53,081 nucleotides of DNA from positions 1-53,081 of the forward strand of contig NZ_FOJY01000012.1 in the NCBI RefSeq assembly GCF_900112085.1, in the 5' to 3' direction. Positions 1 to 8,525 of the stretch are shown here, piece after piece. The translations under genes and the position numbers were made by a program. How positions within the stretch are numbered: position 1 is the stretch's first letter; each line of letters starts with the position of its first letter. The DNA comes from Acetitomaculum ruminis DSM 5522. Lineage in GTDB: Bacteria; Bacillota; Clostridia; Lachnospirales; Lachnospiraceae. The notes beneath the pieces were generated by a model that was not told where the DNA came from, did not search any database, and was given only the letters and a program-made list of their open reading frames with translations.

Positions 1-168
1 CTGCCACTTATCCGGTTTGATATGACTTTCGCAACCTATTATGCCAAGAAGCGATCTGAGGGAAAGCCACATCGCGTTGCCATTTCACATGTCACGAAGA
101 AATTAGTCAGAGTCATTTTTGCATTGGAGAGGCAGAACACTGACTTTGTATCTACCTCACTTCGCTGA
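1..168 (+). CDS. IS110-family transposase, C-terminal end (cut by window edge)
   Basis: The first frame is open from base 1 and gives about 55 residues ending FVSTSLR before a TGA at 166-168. The stretch ATYYAKKRSEGKPHRVAI followed by a helix with KKLVRVIFALE matches the usual C-terminal end of IS110/IS116/IS902 transposases (the transposase_20 part, with the conserved Y-x-KK-x-EGK pattern). These enzymes have a RuvC-like DEDD domain and use a structured bridge/seek RNA from the element's non-coding end. Only the tail is visible, so it cannot be said whether the gene is intact upstream. It lies just beyond cbiN, where cbiQ and cbiO would be expected, so the element may have separated the transporter genes. 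Confidence 0.8.
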   Translation: MPLIRFDMTFATYYAKKRSEGKPHRVAISHVTKKLVRVIFALERQNTDFVSTSLR

Positions 169-190
169 CATAAATAACTATTTCTACTGC

Positions 191-226
191 ACCATCTGAA
201 ATACGGTGTATTCAGATGGTTTATTT
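191..226 (+). terminator. Hairpin after the IS110 transposase
   Basis: The arms at 191-204 and 208-220 (ACCATCTGAA.. / ..TTCAGATGGT) pair with one bulged A. They are followed by TTTATTT. The position 23 bases after the stop codon fits a rho-independent terminator. Confidence 0.6.
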
Positions 227-304
227 GTCATGCAATTTTTACTTAATTAAAATTTATTCAAAAATCACTTGACTATTTATAGTTTGTCACCTCATAAAAA
301 TAGT

Positions 305-368
305 GCTAGAAATTGTTCATAAGCATAATCGAAAAAACAATTATCCTGTGTGAATTATAATTTCTAGC
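305..368. repeat. Inverted repeat, 10-base arms
   Basis: GCTAGAAATT at 305-314 is the exact reverse complement of 359-368. The 44 bases between are AT-rich. It lies in the non-coding stretch between the IS110 end and cbiN. It could be the edge of a small mobile remnant. No open frame of note lies in 221-490. Confidence 0.4.
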
Positions 369-399
369 TTCCAATTGTTTAATATTATTCCTTATATAC

Positions 400-462
400 G
401 CAAAATCTGACTATTATGTCAAATAAAGCTTTTTTATTTTAACATAAATAGTCAGATTTTGC
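400..462. repeat. Long inverted repeat downstream of cbiN, possible terminator
   Basis: The arm 400-419 (GCAAAATCTGACTATTATGT) pairs with 442-462 with a single bulge. The loop itself can fold (AAATAAAGC / TTTTTTATTT). It sits 34 bases beyond the cbiN stop on the minus strand, so it could end the cbiMN transcript. There is no strong U-tract on either side, so a miniature mobile element is the alternative. Confidence 0.45.
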
Positions 463-496
463 AATTAGTATAAAAACAAAAATTCTATTTTAGTAA

Positions 497-820
497 TTAT
501 TCAATCTCTTTACCAAGTTTGGTTTCGATTCTTTTTCTTTCGGAGAATTTACCGATGAAGAAAGCGATAATACCAACACCGATACCTGTCTGAATACAGA
601 ATAATAAACTTTCGATTTCACCTGGAAGTTCTCCACCGATGAATTGCTCAAGAACAGGTGTAAACCATGCTTCATATTCTGTACCTGTTATTTCGTTAAC
701 CATTTCACTTCCTGCGTCATCAGAGCCGCCAAACTCTGCACCTTTTAATGCAAAGAAAGGTACTATGGCAATTAAAACTGCAAGAACTAATAAAATTACT
801 ACTGTTTTTGATGTCTTCAT
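497..820 (-). CDS. cbiN: CbiN, small membrane subunit of the ECF-type cobalt transporter
   Basis: The 107-residue protein has an N-terminal membrane segment (about residues 7-26), a soluble extracytoplasmic loop with the CbiN signature GAEFGGSDDAGSEMV and a second membrane segment near residues 75-95. Length and topology are normal for CbiN, which acts with CbiM as the cobalt-specific part of the CbiMNQO energy-coupling-factor importer. The AAAGGAGG ribosome site lies inside the end of cbiM, so the two genes are translated as a pair. No cbiQ or cbiO follows in the visible 490 bases. An IS110 fragment is there instead. Identity is well supported by family features; transport activity is inferred. 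Confidence 0.93.
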   Translation of the reverse strand: MKTSKTVVILLVLAVLIAIVPFFALKGAEFGGSDDAGSEMVNEITGTEYEAWFTPVLEQFIGGELPGEIESLLFCIQTGIGVGIIAFFIGKFSERKRIETKLGKEIE

Positions 821-826
821 AGTAAA

Positions 827-1576
827 CTAGGCCTCCTTTGTCATAAATCCAATGTCAGTAAGTTCGTTTTTAGCATATGATTCAAGTCCCATGATAATAG
901 CAGTTGTTAAAAGTCCTTCAACGATTGCTAACGGAACCTGTGTAGGTGCGAATACACCAAGGAATTTAACAACAGATACTGCGTATCCGCCATCTGCAGC
1001 AGGATATGCTAAAGCAAGCTGTAAGCTTGTTACACAGTATGTGAAGAGATCACCAAGGCTTGCTGCAAGGAAAATTCCCACATGTTTGTTAACTTTTAAT
1101 TTTTTGCAGATTACATAGATTGCATAGGATAAGAAAGGTCCTGCAATCGCCATTGAGAATGTGTTTGCACCAAGTGATGTAAGTCCGCCGTGAGCTAATA
1201 AGATAGCCTGGAAAAGAAGAACTATTACACCAAGAATACTTGTTGCAGCAGGTCCAAAAAGCATAGCTGAAAGACCTGTTCCTGTCATGTGTGAACAGCT
1301 TCCTGTAACTGACGGTATTTTCAATGATGAAATTACGAAAATAAACGCACCTGAGATAGCTAGGATAGAGATAGCTTTTTTGTGTTCATTAAGGGTCTTT
1401 TTAATGGACATAAAACCGGCAACCCAAAATGGAATACAAATAACTCCCCATACAATACAGAATGTGACTGGAAGGTAACCTTCCATGATGTGCATTGCAT
1501 TAGCAACAGGCATAATACCTACAGCTAAAGCAAACACAGAAACAGAAATTAAAAATTTCTTCTCTCTGATACTCAT
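827..1576 (-). CDS. cbiM: CbiM, substrate-binding membrane subunit of the cobalt ECF transporter
   Basis: The gene encodes a 249-residue membrane protein. A signal-like segment ends at ...VANA, after which the mature N-terminus MHIMEGYLP appears; in CbiM the Met-His amino terminus ligates cobalt. Conserved stretches such as GSCSHMTGTGLSA and a run of hydrophobic helices follow, ending at a MTKEA tail. The ATG at 1576 was chosen because the GGAGG site lies 10 bases upstream; the TTG at 1585 is only one base from that site. It is the first gene of a cbiM-cbiN pair reading away from hemA. No cobalamin riboswitch is recognisable in its 230-base upstream region. Confidence 0.94.
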   Translation of the reverse strand: MSIREKKFLISVSVFALAVGIMPVANAMHIMEGYLPVTFCIVWGVICIPFWVAGFMSIKKTLNEHKKAISILAISGAFIFVISSLKIPSVTGSCSHMTGTGLSAMLFGPAATSILGVIVLLFQAILLAHGGLTSLGANTFSMAIAGPFLSYAIYVICKKLKVNKHVGIFLAASLGDLFTYCVTSLQLALAYPAADGGYAVSVVKFLGVFAPTQVPLAIVEGLLTTAIIMGLESYAKNELTDIGFMTKEA

Positions 1577-1648
1577 TGTTATCAAACCTCCTGTGAAAAT
1601 TAATGAAATTTTAAAAAAAAGTTAATAAATAGTTAAAAGCATCAATAG

Positions 1649-1677
1649 ATGTTAACACGATTTCAAATGAAAGTCAA
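1649..1677 (-). promoter_or_regulatory. Probable promoter of cbiMN
   Basis: On the minus strand TTGACT (1672-1677) and TAACAT (1649-1654) are separated by 17 bases. This leaves a leader of about 65 bases before the cbiM ATG. Confidence 0.55.
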
Positions 1678-1740
1678 TATATAATTACAATGAAGCCTAA
1701 AAAAACGGCAATTTTAACCTGAAATACCTAACGGGGTATA

Positions 1741-1769
1741 TTGTATGTTATAAAAATTAATGATATAAT
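1741..1769 (+). promoter_or_regulatory. Probable promoter of the hem operon
   Basis: TTGTAT (1741-1746) and TATAAT (1764-1769) have a 17-base spacer. It is back to back with the cbiMN promoter. The leader of about 55 bases contains a short TGTC/GACA hairpin. Confidence 0.6.
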
Positions 1770-1830
1770 TTTCATTATTCTTTAGCCGGGTGTCTTTATA
1801 AGGGACAGGTATTTGTTAGGAGGTAAAAAC

Positions 1831-3069
1831 ATGAACGTAGAAATGCTGGGTATTGACCATAGTGCAGCTTCAGTTACCTATCGTGAACTGTTTTCATTTA
1901 CAAAAAAAGAATGTGGCGAAGCCCTTGAAGAATTTGTGAAAGTAGATGGTGTACTTGGTTGCGTAATTATTTCTACCTGCAACAGAATGGAAATATGGAT
2001 CAGCTTTGAAGAAGGATTTGAAGTCTCCATTTATCAAAAGCTGTGTCAGCTTAAAGGGGTTGACAGCTCCAAATACCATAACTTCTTCATAAGTAGAAAA
2101 GGAATGGAAGCTGTGGATCACCTTTATAATTTAACCTGCGGTATGAAATCAAAAATCATGGGAGAAGACCAGATTATAACCCAGGTAAAGGATGCATTAA
2201 AAATGGCCAGGGAACATTATTGTACAGATAATGTATTAGAGGTTCTTTTTAGAATGGCTATAACTTCTGCCAAGAAGGTAAAAACGAATGTACATTTCTC
2301 TACTGCTAATTATTCGGCTATCAATGAGGCCATTAAAATGGCAAAAAAACATAAATTTGTATTTAAAGATGCAAAGTGTCTTGTAATCGGCAATGGAGAA
2401 ATGGGCAAGCTTGCCGCAAAGGCCATGAGAGATGAAGGGGCTAAGGTTACCGTTACTGTCAGACAGTATAAAAGTGGCGTGGTTATGATTCCTGACGGAT
2501 GTGAAAGAATTAATTATGGTGATCGTATGGAATATCTTCCGGAGTGCGATTTTGTTGTCAGTGCCACAGCAAGTCCTAATACTACCATTAAACTGGAAGA
2601 ACTTGAAAAAAGCGGCACCGGAAATGTCAAAATGATGATAGACCTGGCTGTGCCAAGGGATATCGACCCAAGAATTAAGGGATTAAACGGAATCAGACTT
2701 TATAATATTGACAGTTTTAAAGTGGATCTTCAAACAGATGCCATGAAGGAGCAGTTAGAAGAAGTAAATATGATTCTTCAAAAAGAAATCCAGGAGTTTG
2801 TTTCCTGGTATGAGTGTAGGGATATTATTCCCGTAGTTCAATCTCTTGGAAAAATGGCAGGTAAAGATGTTTTTTTGAGGATAGAAAAACCGATTAAAAA
2901 ATTAGAACTTACAGAAAAAGAAAATGAAATAATAAAAGAAAATGTTTTGAAAGCTTCGGCAAAGGTTATAAATAAGATTATGTTTGAAATAAGGGATAAT
3001 GTAAGCATAGAAACTTTCAGAGAATGTAGCCAGGCCATCGAAAAAATGTACAAGGAAGAAGAAATCTAA
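1831..3069 (+). CDS. hemA: Glutamyl-tRNA reductase (HemA)
   Basis: HemA reduces glutamyl-tRNA with NADPH to glutamate-1-semialdehyde, the first committed step of C5 tetrapyrrole synthesis. The 412-residue protein has the catalytic-domain motif STCNRMEIW with the nucleophilic Cys at residue 50, the GEDQIITQVK stretch, a Rossmann segment CLVIGNGEMGKLAAKAM and a C-terminal helical dimerisation region. The ATG at 1831 was chosen because AGGAGG at 1818-1823 sits 7 bases upstream; an upstream TTG at 1813 precedes that site and is unlikely. It is the first gene of a six-gene operon, and its stop overlaps the next start by one base. Confidence 0.95.
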   Translation: MNVEMLGIDHSAASVTYRELFSFTKKECGEALEEFVKVDGVLGCVIISTCNRMEIWISFEEGFEVSIYQKLCQLKGVDSSKYHNFFISRKGMEAVDHLYNLTCGMKSKIMGEDQIITQVKDALKMAREHYCTDNVLEVLFRMAITSAKKVKTNVHFSTANYSAINEAIKMAKKHKFVFKDAKCLVIGNGEMGKLAAKAMRDEGAKVTVTVRQYKSGVVMIPDGCERINYGDRMEYLPECDFVVSATASPNTTIKLEELEKSGTGNVKMMIDLAVPRDIDPRIKGLNGIRLYNIDSFKVDLQTDAMKEQLEEVNMILQKEIQEFVSWYECRDIIPVVQSLGKMAGKDVFLRIEKPIKKLELTEKENEIIKENVLKASAKVINKIMFEIRDNVSIETFRECSQAIEKMYKEEEI

Positions 3070-3539
3070 TGAATGAAAATAACAGTTTTTTCCCCATGTT
3101 TGTGGACTTAAAAGACAGGAAAATAAAAGTATTCGGTGCCGGAAAAATTGCATCTAGGAGGATAAAGACACTTTTGTCTTTTGAAGCAGATATTACCGTT
3201 ATAGCACCTTTTGCCAATGAGACAGTTTTAGGATTGTCAAAGGAAAAACTGATTTCATATGAAGAAAGACCCTATAAAAAAGGTGAATTAAAAGATGAAT
3301 TTTTTGTGTTGGCAGCTACAGATAATTTATCGGTAAATGACGATATATACAAAGAATGTAAGGAAAAAAACATTATTATAAATGTTTCATCGGATTTTTT
3401 GAAATGTGATTTTCATTTTCCGGGTATTGCCAGAAAAAACAATATAGTAATTGGCATAAATGCCGGAGGAAAAGATCACAAAGGGGCAAAAGAATACACA
3501 AAAAAGATAAAATCTTTTTTACAGGAAGAAAAAGAATAA
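3069..3539 (+). CDS. sirC: Precorrin-2 dehydrogenase (SirC/CysG N-terminal type)
   Basis: The 156-residue protein begins MNENNSFFPMFVDL and carries a Rossmann motif KVFGAGKIASRRIKTLL, as in the NAD-binding N-terminal domain of CysG/Met8/SirC. Members oxidise precorrin-2 to sirohydrochlorin. It is shorter than Met8 (about 200 residues or more), so it probably lacks a chelatase domain and acts as dehydrogenase only; that is inference. Its ATG overlaps the hemA TAA, implying translational coupling. The position between hemA and hemC is common in clostridial corrin-precursor operons and points to sirohydrochlorin, not heme, as the intended product. Confidence 0.85.
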   Translation: MNENNSFFPMFVDLKDRKIKVFGAGKIASRRIKTLLSFEADITVIAPFANETVLGLSKEKLISYEERPYKKGELKDEFFVLAATDNLSVNDDIYKECKEKNIIINVSSDFLKCDFHFPGIARKNNIVIGINAGGKDHKGAKEYTKKIKSFLQEEKE

Positions 3540-3558
3540 TAGAAGTTGAGGATTAGAT

Positions 3559-4446
3559 ATGAGAAAAGTGACAGCAGGAAGCAGGGAAAGTAAGCTTGCG
3601 GTTATTCAGACAGAAATGGTTATGGATTTTATAAAAGAGCACAATGAAAATGTTGAGCCTGTTATGCTTACTATGAAAACAACCGGTGACATTATTTTAG
3701 ATAGGACTTTGGACAAAGTCGGAGGAAAAGGGCTTTTTGTTAAAGAACTTGATAAGGCTTTAATGGAGAAAAAAAGTGATTTTTCAGTACATTCTCTTAA
3801 GGACATGCCTATGGAGGTTCCTGATGAACTTCCTCTTATTGCCTTTTCAAAAAGAGAAGATCCAAGGGATGTTTTTGTTCTTCCTAAAGGAGTTACAAAG
3901 TGGGAAAATGATAAACCTATCGGATGTTCATCTCTAAGAAGAACCCTGCAATTACAAAAAATATTTCCGGATGCTACTTTTGAAAGTGTAAGAGGAAATG
4001 TAATAACAAGACTTAGAAAGCTTGATGAAGGCCAGTACTCAGCCTTGATACTGGCAGCAGCAGGTCTTAAAAGACTGGGCTTTGAAGATAGAATAAGCAG
4101 ATATTTTACCACTGAAGAAATGATTCCATCTGCCGGACAGGGGATTATTGCGGTTCAGGGAAGAATCGGAGAAGATTATTCCTATCTTAAAGACTTTAAT
4201 GATGAAAAGTCTGCCTATGCGGCTACAGCTGAAAGAGCCTTTGTAAAATATCTTGACGGAGGATGCAGTTCTCCAATTGCTGCACATGCCATTATTGACG
4301 GAGATGAACTATCATTAAGCGGGCTTTACTATAGTGAAGATGATAGAAATTATGTAACCGGAAAAGTTTTGGGAAATGTAAAAGAAGCAGAAGAACTTGG
4401 TATAAAACTTGCAAAAGAGTTAAAGGATAAAATTAATAATAAATAA
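3559..4446 (+). CDS. hemC: Porphobilinogen deaminase (hydroxymethylbilane synthase)
   Basis: HemC joins four porphobilinogen units into hydroxymethylbilane. The 295-residue protein shows the family order AGSRESKLAVIQTEMV at the N-terminus, HSLKDMP, GCSSLRRTLQLQ, a GNVITRLRKL stretch, and GGCSSPIAAHA, where Cys236 should hold the dipyrromethane cofactor. Length is slightly below the usual 300-315 residues. It lies 19 bases after sirC with a GAGG-type ribosome site. Nothing unusual was seen. Confidence 0.96.
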   Translation: MRKVTAGSRESKLAVIQTEMVMDFIKEHNENVEPVMLTMKTTGDIILDRTLDKVGGKGLFVKELDKALMEKKSDFSVHSLKDMPMEVPDELPLIAFSKREDPRDVFVLPKGVTKWENDKPIGCSSLRRTLQLQKIFPDATFESVRGNVITRLRKLDEGQYSALILAAAGLKRLGFEDRISRYFTTEEMIPSAGQGIIAVQGRIGEDYSYLKDFNDEKSAYAATAERAFVKYLDGGCSSPIAAHAIIDGDELSLSGLYYSEDDRNYVTGKVLGNVKEAEELGIKLAKELKDKINNK

Positions 4447-4517
4447 AAGTGGAATTTATAATCACTTTAATTTGGATTTGGATGTCCCTTCAGGGCAGAT
4501 AGGAGGATAATATAGAT

Positions 4518-6017
4518 ATGAAACAGGGAAAAGTATGGCTTGTGGGAGCCGGCCCATCAGATGCAGAATTGTTGACATTAAAGGCTAAGAGAGTGCTTGA
4601 AGAAGCAGATGTGGTAGTTTATGATGCCCTTGTCGGAAGAGCTATTCTTTCCATGATACCTTCTGATGTAAGATGTATAGATGTGGGAAAGAGATCAGGA
4701 GACCACACTATGTCTCAGTATAAGATGAATGAACTTCTTTTGGAAGAGGCCCAAAAGGGAAATAATGTTGTTCGGTTAAAAGGAGGAGATCCTTTCCTTT
4801 TTGGAAGAGGAGGAGAAGAGCTAGAGCTTCTTTCAAAAAACAATATTGCTTTTGAAGTAGTACCTGGTATAACTTCTGCTATTTCTGTTCCAGCTTATAA
4901 TGGTATACCGGTAACCCACAGGGATTATGTGTCATCTCTTCATATCATAACCGGACATAAAAAAGCCGGTGAAGAATACAATATTGATTTTAAGGCCCTG
5001 GTAAATACAAAAGGAACACTTGTATTTTTAATGGGAATTAAAGCACTTTCTGATATTGCAAAAGGATTGATGGATGCGGGAATGGATCCTAACATGCCTG
5101 CAGCAGTTCTTTCAAAGGGAACTACATCAAGACAAAAAAGAATTGTTGCAACTTTGGAAAGTCTTGAAAATAAGGTAAATGAAATAGGAATTGATCCTCC
5201 GGGAATCATTGTTGTTGGAAAAGTATGTAATCTTTCAAATGACTTTGAATGGTATGAAAAGCTTCCTCTTTTTGGAAAGAGCATCATTGTTACAAGACCA
5301 AGAGACAGAGCTTCTAAAATGACAGCAATGCTTAGAAAAAACGGCGCTGAGGTTCTTGAAATTCCTTCCATTAAGACCATTCCTATGGAAGAAAACAAAG
5401 AATTTGAAGAAGCATTAAAAAATGTTTCACAATATAATTACATTGCCTTTACTTCTGTTATCGGAGTTAAAGTATTTTTTGAAAAATTAAAGGAATTAAG
5501 AATAGATGTAAGGGATGTTAAGGCTTATTTTGCAGCCATTGGTTCAGGAACGGCTAAAGAAATAGAAAAACATGGCGTATTAAATTCCATTATGCCAAAG
5601 GAATTTGATGGACTTCATTTAGGAAGAGAAATAGGAAAACATGCTAAAGATACAGAAAAAATTCTTATTCCAAGAGCAAAGATAGGACAATCTGAGATTG
5701 TAGAGGGAATTAAAGAAGAATCCAATGCTCATATAGATGATATTGCAGTTTATGACACAAAATATGAAACAAACGGAATAGTTGATGTAGCCGGAGAAAT
5801 TGAAGCCGGAAATATAGATTATGTATGCTTTACATCTGCTTCCACCGTAAAAGGTTTTGTGGAAATGGTTAAGTTAGAGGATTATTCAAAAGTCAAGGCA
5901 TTATGCATAGGAAAGCAAACCGAAGAAGCGGCTAAATCTTTCAATATGACAACTTTTGTTTCAAAGAAAGCTACCATAGACAGTTTAGTCGAGCTTTGTA
6001 TAGAAATGTCGCAATAA
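4518..6017 (+). CDS. cobA-hemD: Fused uroporphyrinogen-III C-methyltransferase / uroporphyrinogen-III synthase
   Basis: The 499-residue protein is a two-domain fusion. Residues 1-245 are an SAM-dependent uroporphyrinogen-III methyltransferase: GKVWLVGAGPSDAELLTLKA, then LKGGDPFLFGRGGEE, then VPGITSAISVPAYNGIPVTH. Residues from about 250 on are HemD (uroporphyrinogen-III synthase), beginning LFGKSIIVTRPRD. HemD closes hydroxymethylbilane to uroporphyrinogen III and CobA methylates it twice to precorrin-2, so the fusion channels flux to corrins or siroheme. Such fusions are known in Clostridia. A 71-base gap separates it from hemC; AGGAGG lies at 4501-4506. Confidence 0.95.
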   Translation: MKQGKVWLVGAGPSDAELLTLKAKRVLEEADVVVYDALVGRAILSMIPSDVRCIDVGKRSGDHTMSQYKMNELLLEEAQKGNNVVRLKGGDPFLFGRGGEELELLSKNNIAFEVVPGITSAISVPAYNGIPVTHRDYVSSLHIITGHKKAGEEYNIDFKALVNTKGTLVFLMGIKALSDIAKGLMDAGMDPNMPAAVLSKGTTSRQKRIVATLESLENKVNEIGIDPPGIIVVGKVCNLSNDFEWYEKLPLFGKSIIVTRPRDRASKMTAMLRKNGAEVLEIPSIKTIPMEENKEFEEALKNVSQYNYIAFTSVIGVKVFFEKLKELRIDVRDVKAYFAAIGSGTAKEIEKHGVLNSIMPKEFDGLHLGREIGKHAKDTEKILIPRAKIGQSEIVEGIKEESNAHIDDIAVYDTKYETNGIVDVAGEIEAGNIDYVCFTSASTVKGFVEMVKLEDYSKVKALCIGKQTEEAAKSFNMTTFVSKKATIDSLVELCIEMSQ

Positions 6018-6036
6018 TGTTTAAAAGGAGATAGTT

Positions 6037-7020
6037 ATGATTAAAAGACCAAGAAGATTAAGGAGTAATGAGATTTTAAGGAAAATGGTCAGAGAGACAA
6101 GAATAGATAAATCTTCACTTGTTTATCCGATTTTTGTTAAAGAAGGTGAAAATGTAAAAGAGGAAATTCCTACTATGCCGGGACAATATCGTTATAGCAT
6201 AGATACAATTTCCGGTAAAATAGAAAGCCTTTTAGATGCCGGTGTTACAAGTCTTATGCTTTTTGGAATTCCTAATGATGAAGATAAAGATGAAGTGGGA
6301 AGTGCTGCTTTTTCGGAAAATGGAATTATTCAAAGAACTTTGGAGGCCGTGAAACCTAAATATCCACAAATGTACTTTATTACAGATGTCTGTATGTGTG
6401 AATATACCTCTCATGGACATTGCGGAGCACTTTGTGGTGAAGATGTTGATAATGATAAAACTTTGGAACTTCTTGCTAAAACTGCACTTTCACAAGTTCA
6501 GGCAGGTGCTGATATGGTGGCACCGTCAGATATGATGGACGGAAGAGTGGCAGCCATCAGAGATATTTTGGATAAAAATAATTATAAAAATATTCCTATA
6601 ATGTCCTATGCCGTAAAATATGCTTCTGCTTTTTATGGACCTTTCAGAGATGCAGCAGGTTCAGCCCCGTCTTTCGGGGATAGAAAAACCTATCAAATGG
6701 ATTTTCACAACATTAAAGAGGGCGTAAAAGAAGCAATTTTAGATGTTGAAGAGGGAGCAGATATTATTATGGTTAAACCGGCAATGTCATTTTTGGATGT
6801 TGTTAGAGAAGTTTCGAATCAGATTACCCTTCCTGTAGCTGCCTACAGTGTAAGTGGAGAGTATTCCATGGTTAAAGCAGCTGCAAAAGCCGGATTTATT
6901 GAAGAAGACAGGATAATTGCAGAGATGGCGGTAAGTGCTTTCAGAGCAGGAACCAATGTTTATGAAACATATTTTGCAGAGGAAGTTGCAAAACTTATCG
7001 ATGAAGGGAGAATTGGATAG
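6037..7020 (+). CDS. hemB: Delta-aminolevulinic acid dehydratase (porphobilinogen synthase)
   Basis: HemB condenses two 5-aminolevulinate molecules into porphobilinogen. The 327-residue protein (family 320-340) carries a zinc-type cysteine cluster, Cys119, Cys121, Cys129 and Cys133 in DVCMCEYTSHGHCG, and two Schiff-base lysines, Lys194 (MSYAVKYAS) and Lys247 (IMVKPAMSFLD). The RDAAGSAPSFGDR loop is also present. The gene is 19 bases from cobA-hemD, and its TAG overlaps the GTG start of hemL by one base. Confidence 0.97.
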   Translation: MIKRPRRLRSNEILRKMVRETRIDKSSLVYPIFVKEGENVKEEIPTMPGQYRYSIDTISGKIESLLDAGVTSLMLFGIPNDEDKDEVGSAAFSENGIIQRTLEAVKPKYPQMYFITDVCMCEYTSHGHCGALCGEDVDNDKTLELLAKTALSQVQAGADMVAPSDMMDGRVAAIRDILDKNNYKNIPIMSYAVKYASAFYGPFRDAAGSAPSFGDRKTYQMDFHNIKEGVKEAILDVEEGADIIMVKPAMSFLDVVREVSNQITLPVAAYSVSGEYSMVKAAAKAGFIEEDRIIAEMAVSAFRAGTNVYETYFAEEVAKLIDEGRIG

Positions 7021-8294
7021 TGAGTAAATCTAAAGAAATTTTTTCAGAGGCGATAAAATATATACCAGGTGGTGTAAACAGTCCTGTAAGGGCTTTTGGA
7101 AGTATAAACAGAGAACCTATATTTATTAAAAAAGCCAAGGGTTCCAAAATATATGATGTAGATGGAAATGAATATATTGACTTAATCTGCTCATGGGGAC
7201 CAATGATTTTAGGTCATAACGATGAAAGAATAAAGGAAGCAGTTTTTAAAGCCTGTGAAGACGGTTTAAGCTTTGGAGCTGCAACTGAAATCGAAGTTGA
7301 AATGGCAAAGCTTATTTGTGAAATTGTCCCTTGTGTGGATATGGTTCGTATGGTGAATTCCGGAACAGAAGCGGTTATGAGCGCCATAAGAGTTGCCAGA
7401 GGTTTCACTAAAAAAGATAAAATTATTAAATTTACCGGATGCTATCATGGACATAGTGACGGCCTTTTAGTAAAAGCCGGTTCAGGAGTTATGACGGCAG
7501 GCGTTCCTGATTCTGCAGGGGTTCCAAAGGGATGTACAAAAGATACTTTAAGTGCAACCTATAACGACCTTTCAAGCGTAAAAGAACTATTTAAAGAAAA
7601 TGAGGGTCAGATTGCAGCAATTATTATCGAACCTGTTGCAGCAAATATGGGAGTTGTTCTTCCAGAAAAATCATTTTTAGAAGGACTTAGAAAAATCTGT
7701 GATGAAAATGATGCTCTTTTGATTTTTGACGAAGTTATTACAGGCTTTAGACTTGGCGTGGCAGGAGCAAGCCAGTATTTCGGAATAAAACCTGATTTGG
7801 TTACCTACGGAAAAATAATCGGAGCAGGAATGCCTGTAGGTGCCTACGGTGGAAGAAAAGAAATAATGGAAATGGTTTCTCCTGTAGGAGCAGTTTATCA
7901 GGCAGGTACCTTAAGTGGAAATCCCGTTGCCATGGCAGCAGGCATAACCCAGTTAAAAATATTGAAAGAAAGTCCCGATATATATACTGAATTGAATAAA
8001 GCCGGAGATACACTTTACTCAGAGATTAAGAAAATTATTGAGAGAAAAGGCTTAGGATATACAGTTAATAATATTGGTTCTTTGGCAAGTATATTTTTTA
8101 CAGGAGAAGAAGTAAAAGATTATTCATCAGCTAAAAAAGCAGATACTCAAAAATTTGCAAAATATGCTGATTCTATGTATAAAAACGGTATTTATGTGGC
8201 TCCTTCTCAGTTTGAAGCCATGTTCTTAAGCGCATCTCATACAGATGATGATCTTGAAAAAATTCTTGAAGCAGTAGAAAAAAGTCTTGTTTAA
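7020..8294 (+). CDS. hemL: Glutamate-1-semialdehyde 2,1-aminomutase
   Basis: HemL is a PLP enzyme that moves the amino group of glutamate-1-semialdehyde to give 5-aminolevulinate, completing the C5 route started by HemA. The 424-residue protein shows GGVNSPVRAF near the N-terminus, VNSGTEAVMSAIRVARG, the FDEVITGFR motif, and TYGKIIGAGMPVGAYGG, where Lys265 should bind PLP. The start is a GTG at 7020 overlapping the hemB stop; no better start lies nearby. Last gene of the operon; a terminator follows. Confidence 0.96.
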   Translation: MSKSKEIFSEAIKYIPGGVNSPVRAFGSINREPIFIKKAKGSKIYDVDGNEYIDLICSWGPMILGHNDERIKEAVFKACEDGLSFGAATEIEVEMAKLICEIVPCVDMVRMVNSGTEAVMSAIRVARGFTKKDKIIKFTGCYHGHSDGLLVKAGSGVMTAGVPDSAGVPKGCTKDTLSATYNDLSSVKELFKENEGQIAAIIIEPVAANMGVVLPEKSFLEGLRKICDENDALLIFDEVITGFRLGVAGASQYFGIKPDLVTYGKIIGAGMPVGAYGGRKEIMEMVSPVGAVYQAGTLSGNPVAMAAGITQLKILKESPDIYTELNKAGDTLYSEIKKIIERKGLGYTVNNIGSLASIFFTGEEVKDYSSAKKADTQKFAKYADSMYKNGIYVAPSQFEAMFLSASHTDDDLEKILEAVEKSLV

Positions 8295-8325
8295 GACAAT
8301 TGCTTTAAGAAAATAGCGAATTTAA

Positions 8326-8376
8326 ACAGGTATCTTTTGGTGCATATAATATGCATTCTTAAGATACCTGTATTTG
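8326..8376 (+). terminator. Terminator of the hem operon
   Basis: ACAGGTATCTT at 8326-8336 pairs with AAGATACCTGT ending at 8371, followed by ATTTGTTT. The loop contains a smaller TGCATATAATATGCA palindrome. Confidence 0.75.
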
Positions 8377-8525
8377 TTTATAAGGACAGATTTTTAATTT
8401 ACAAAAAAATTGTCCGATTACGCAAAATTATACAGGAAAAATTTTAGTTTAGCCGTAATAATATATATACGATAAATAAAATATAATAAGGTAACATATA
8501 AAAACTTTTATGGAGAGTGAAAACT

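Noticed and set aside
1577-1830. A cobalamin or cobalt riboswitch between cbiM and hemA
   Set aside because: No B12-box or related conserved core is visible on either strand in this 250-base region.
3606-4112. 168-codon minus-strand frame opposite hemC
   Set aside because: hemC is clear by motifs; the reverse frame has no family match or ribosome site.
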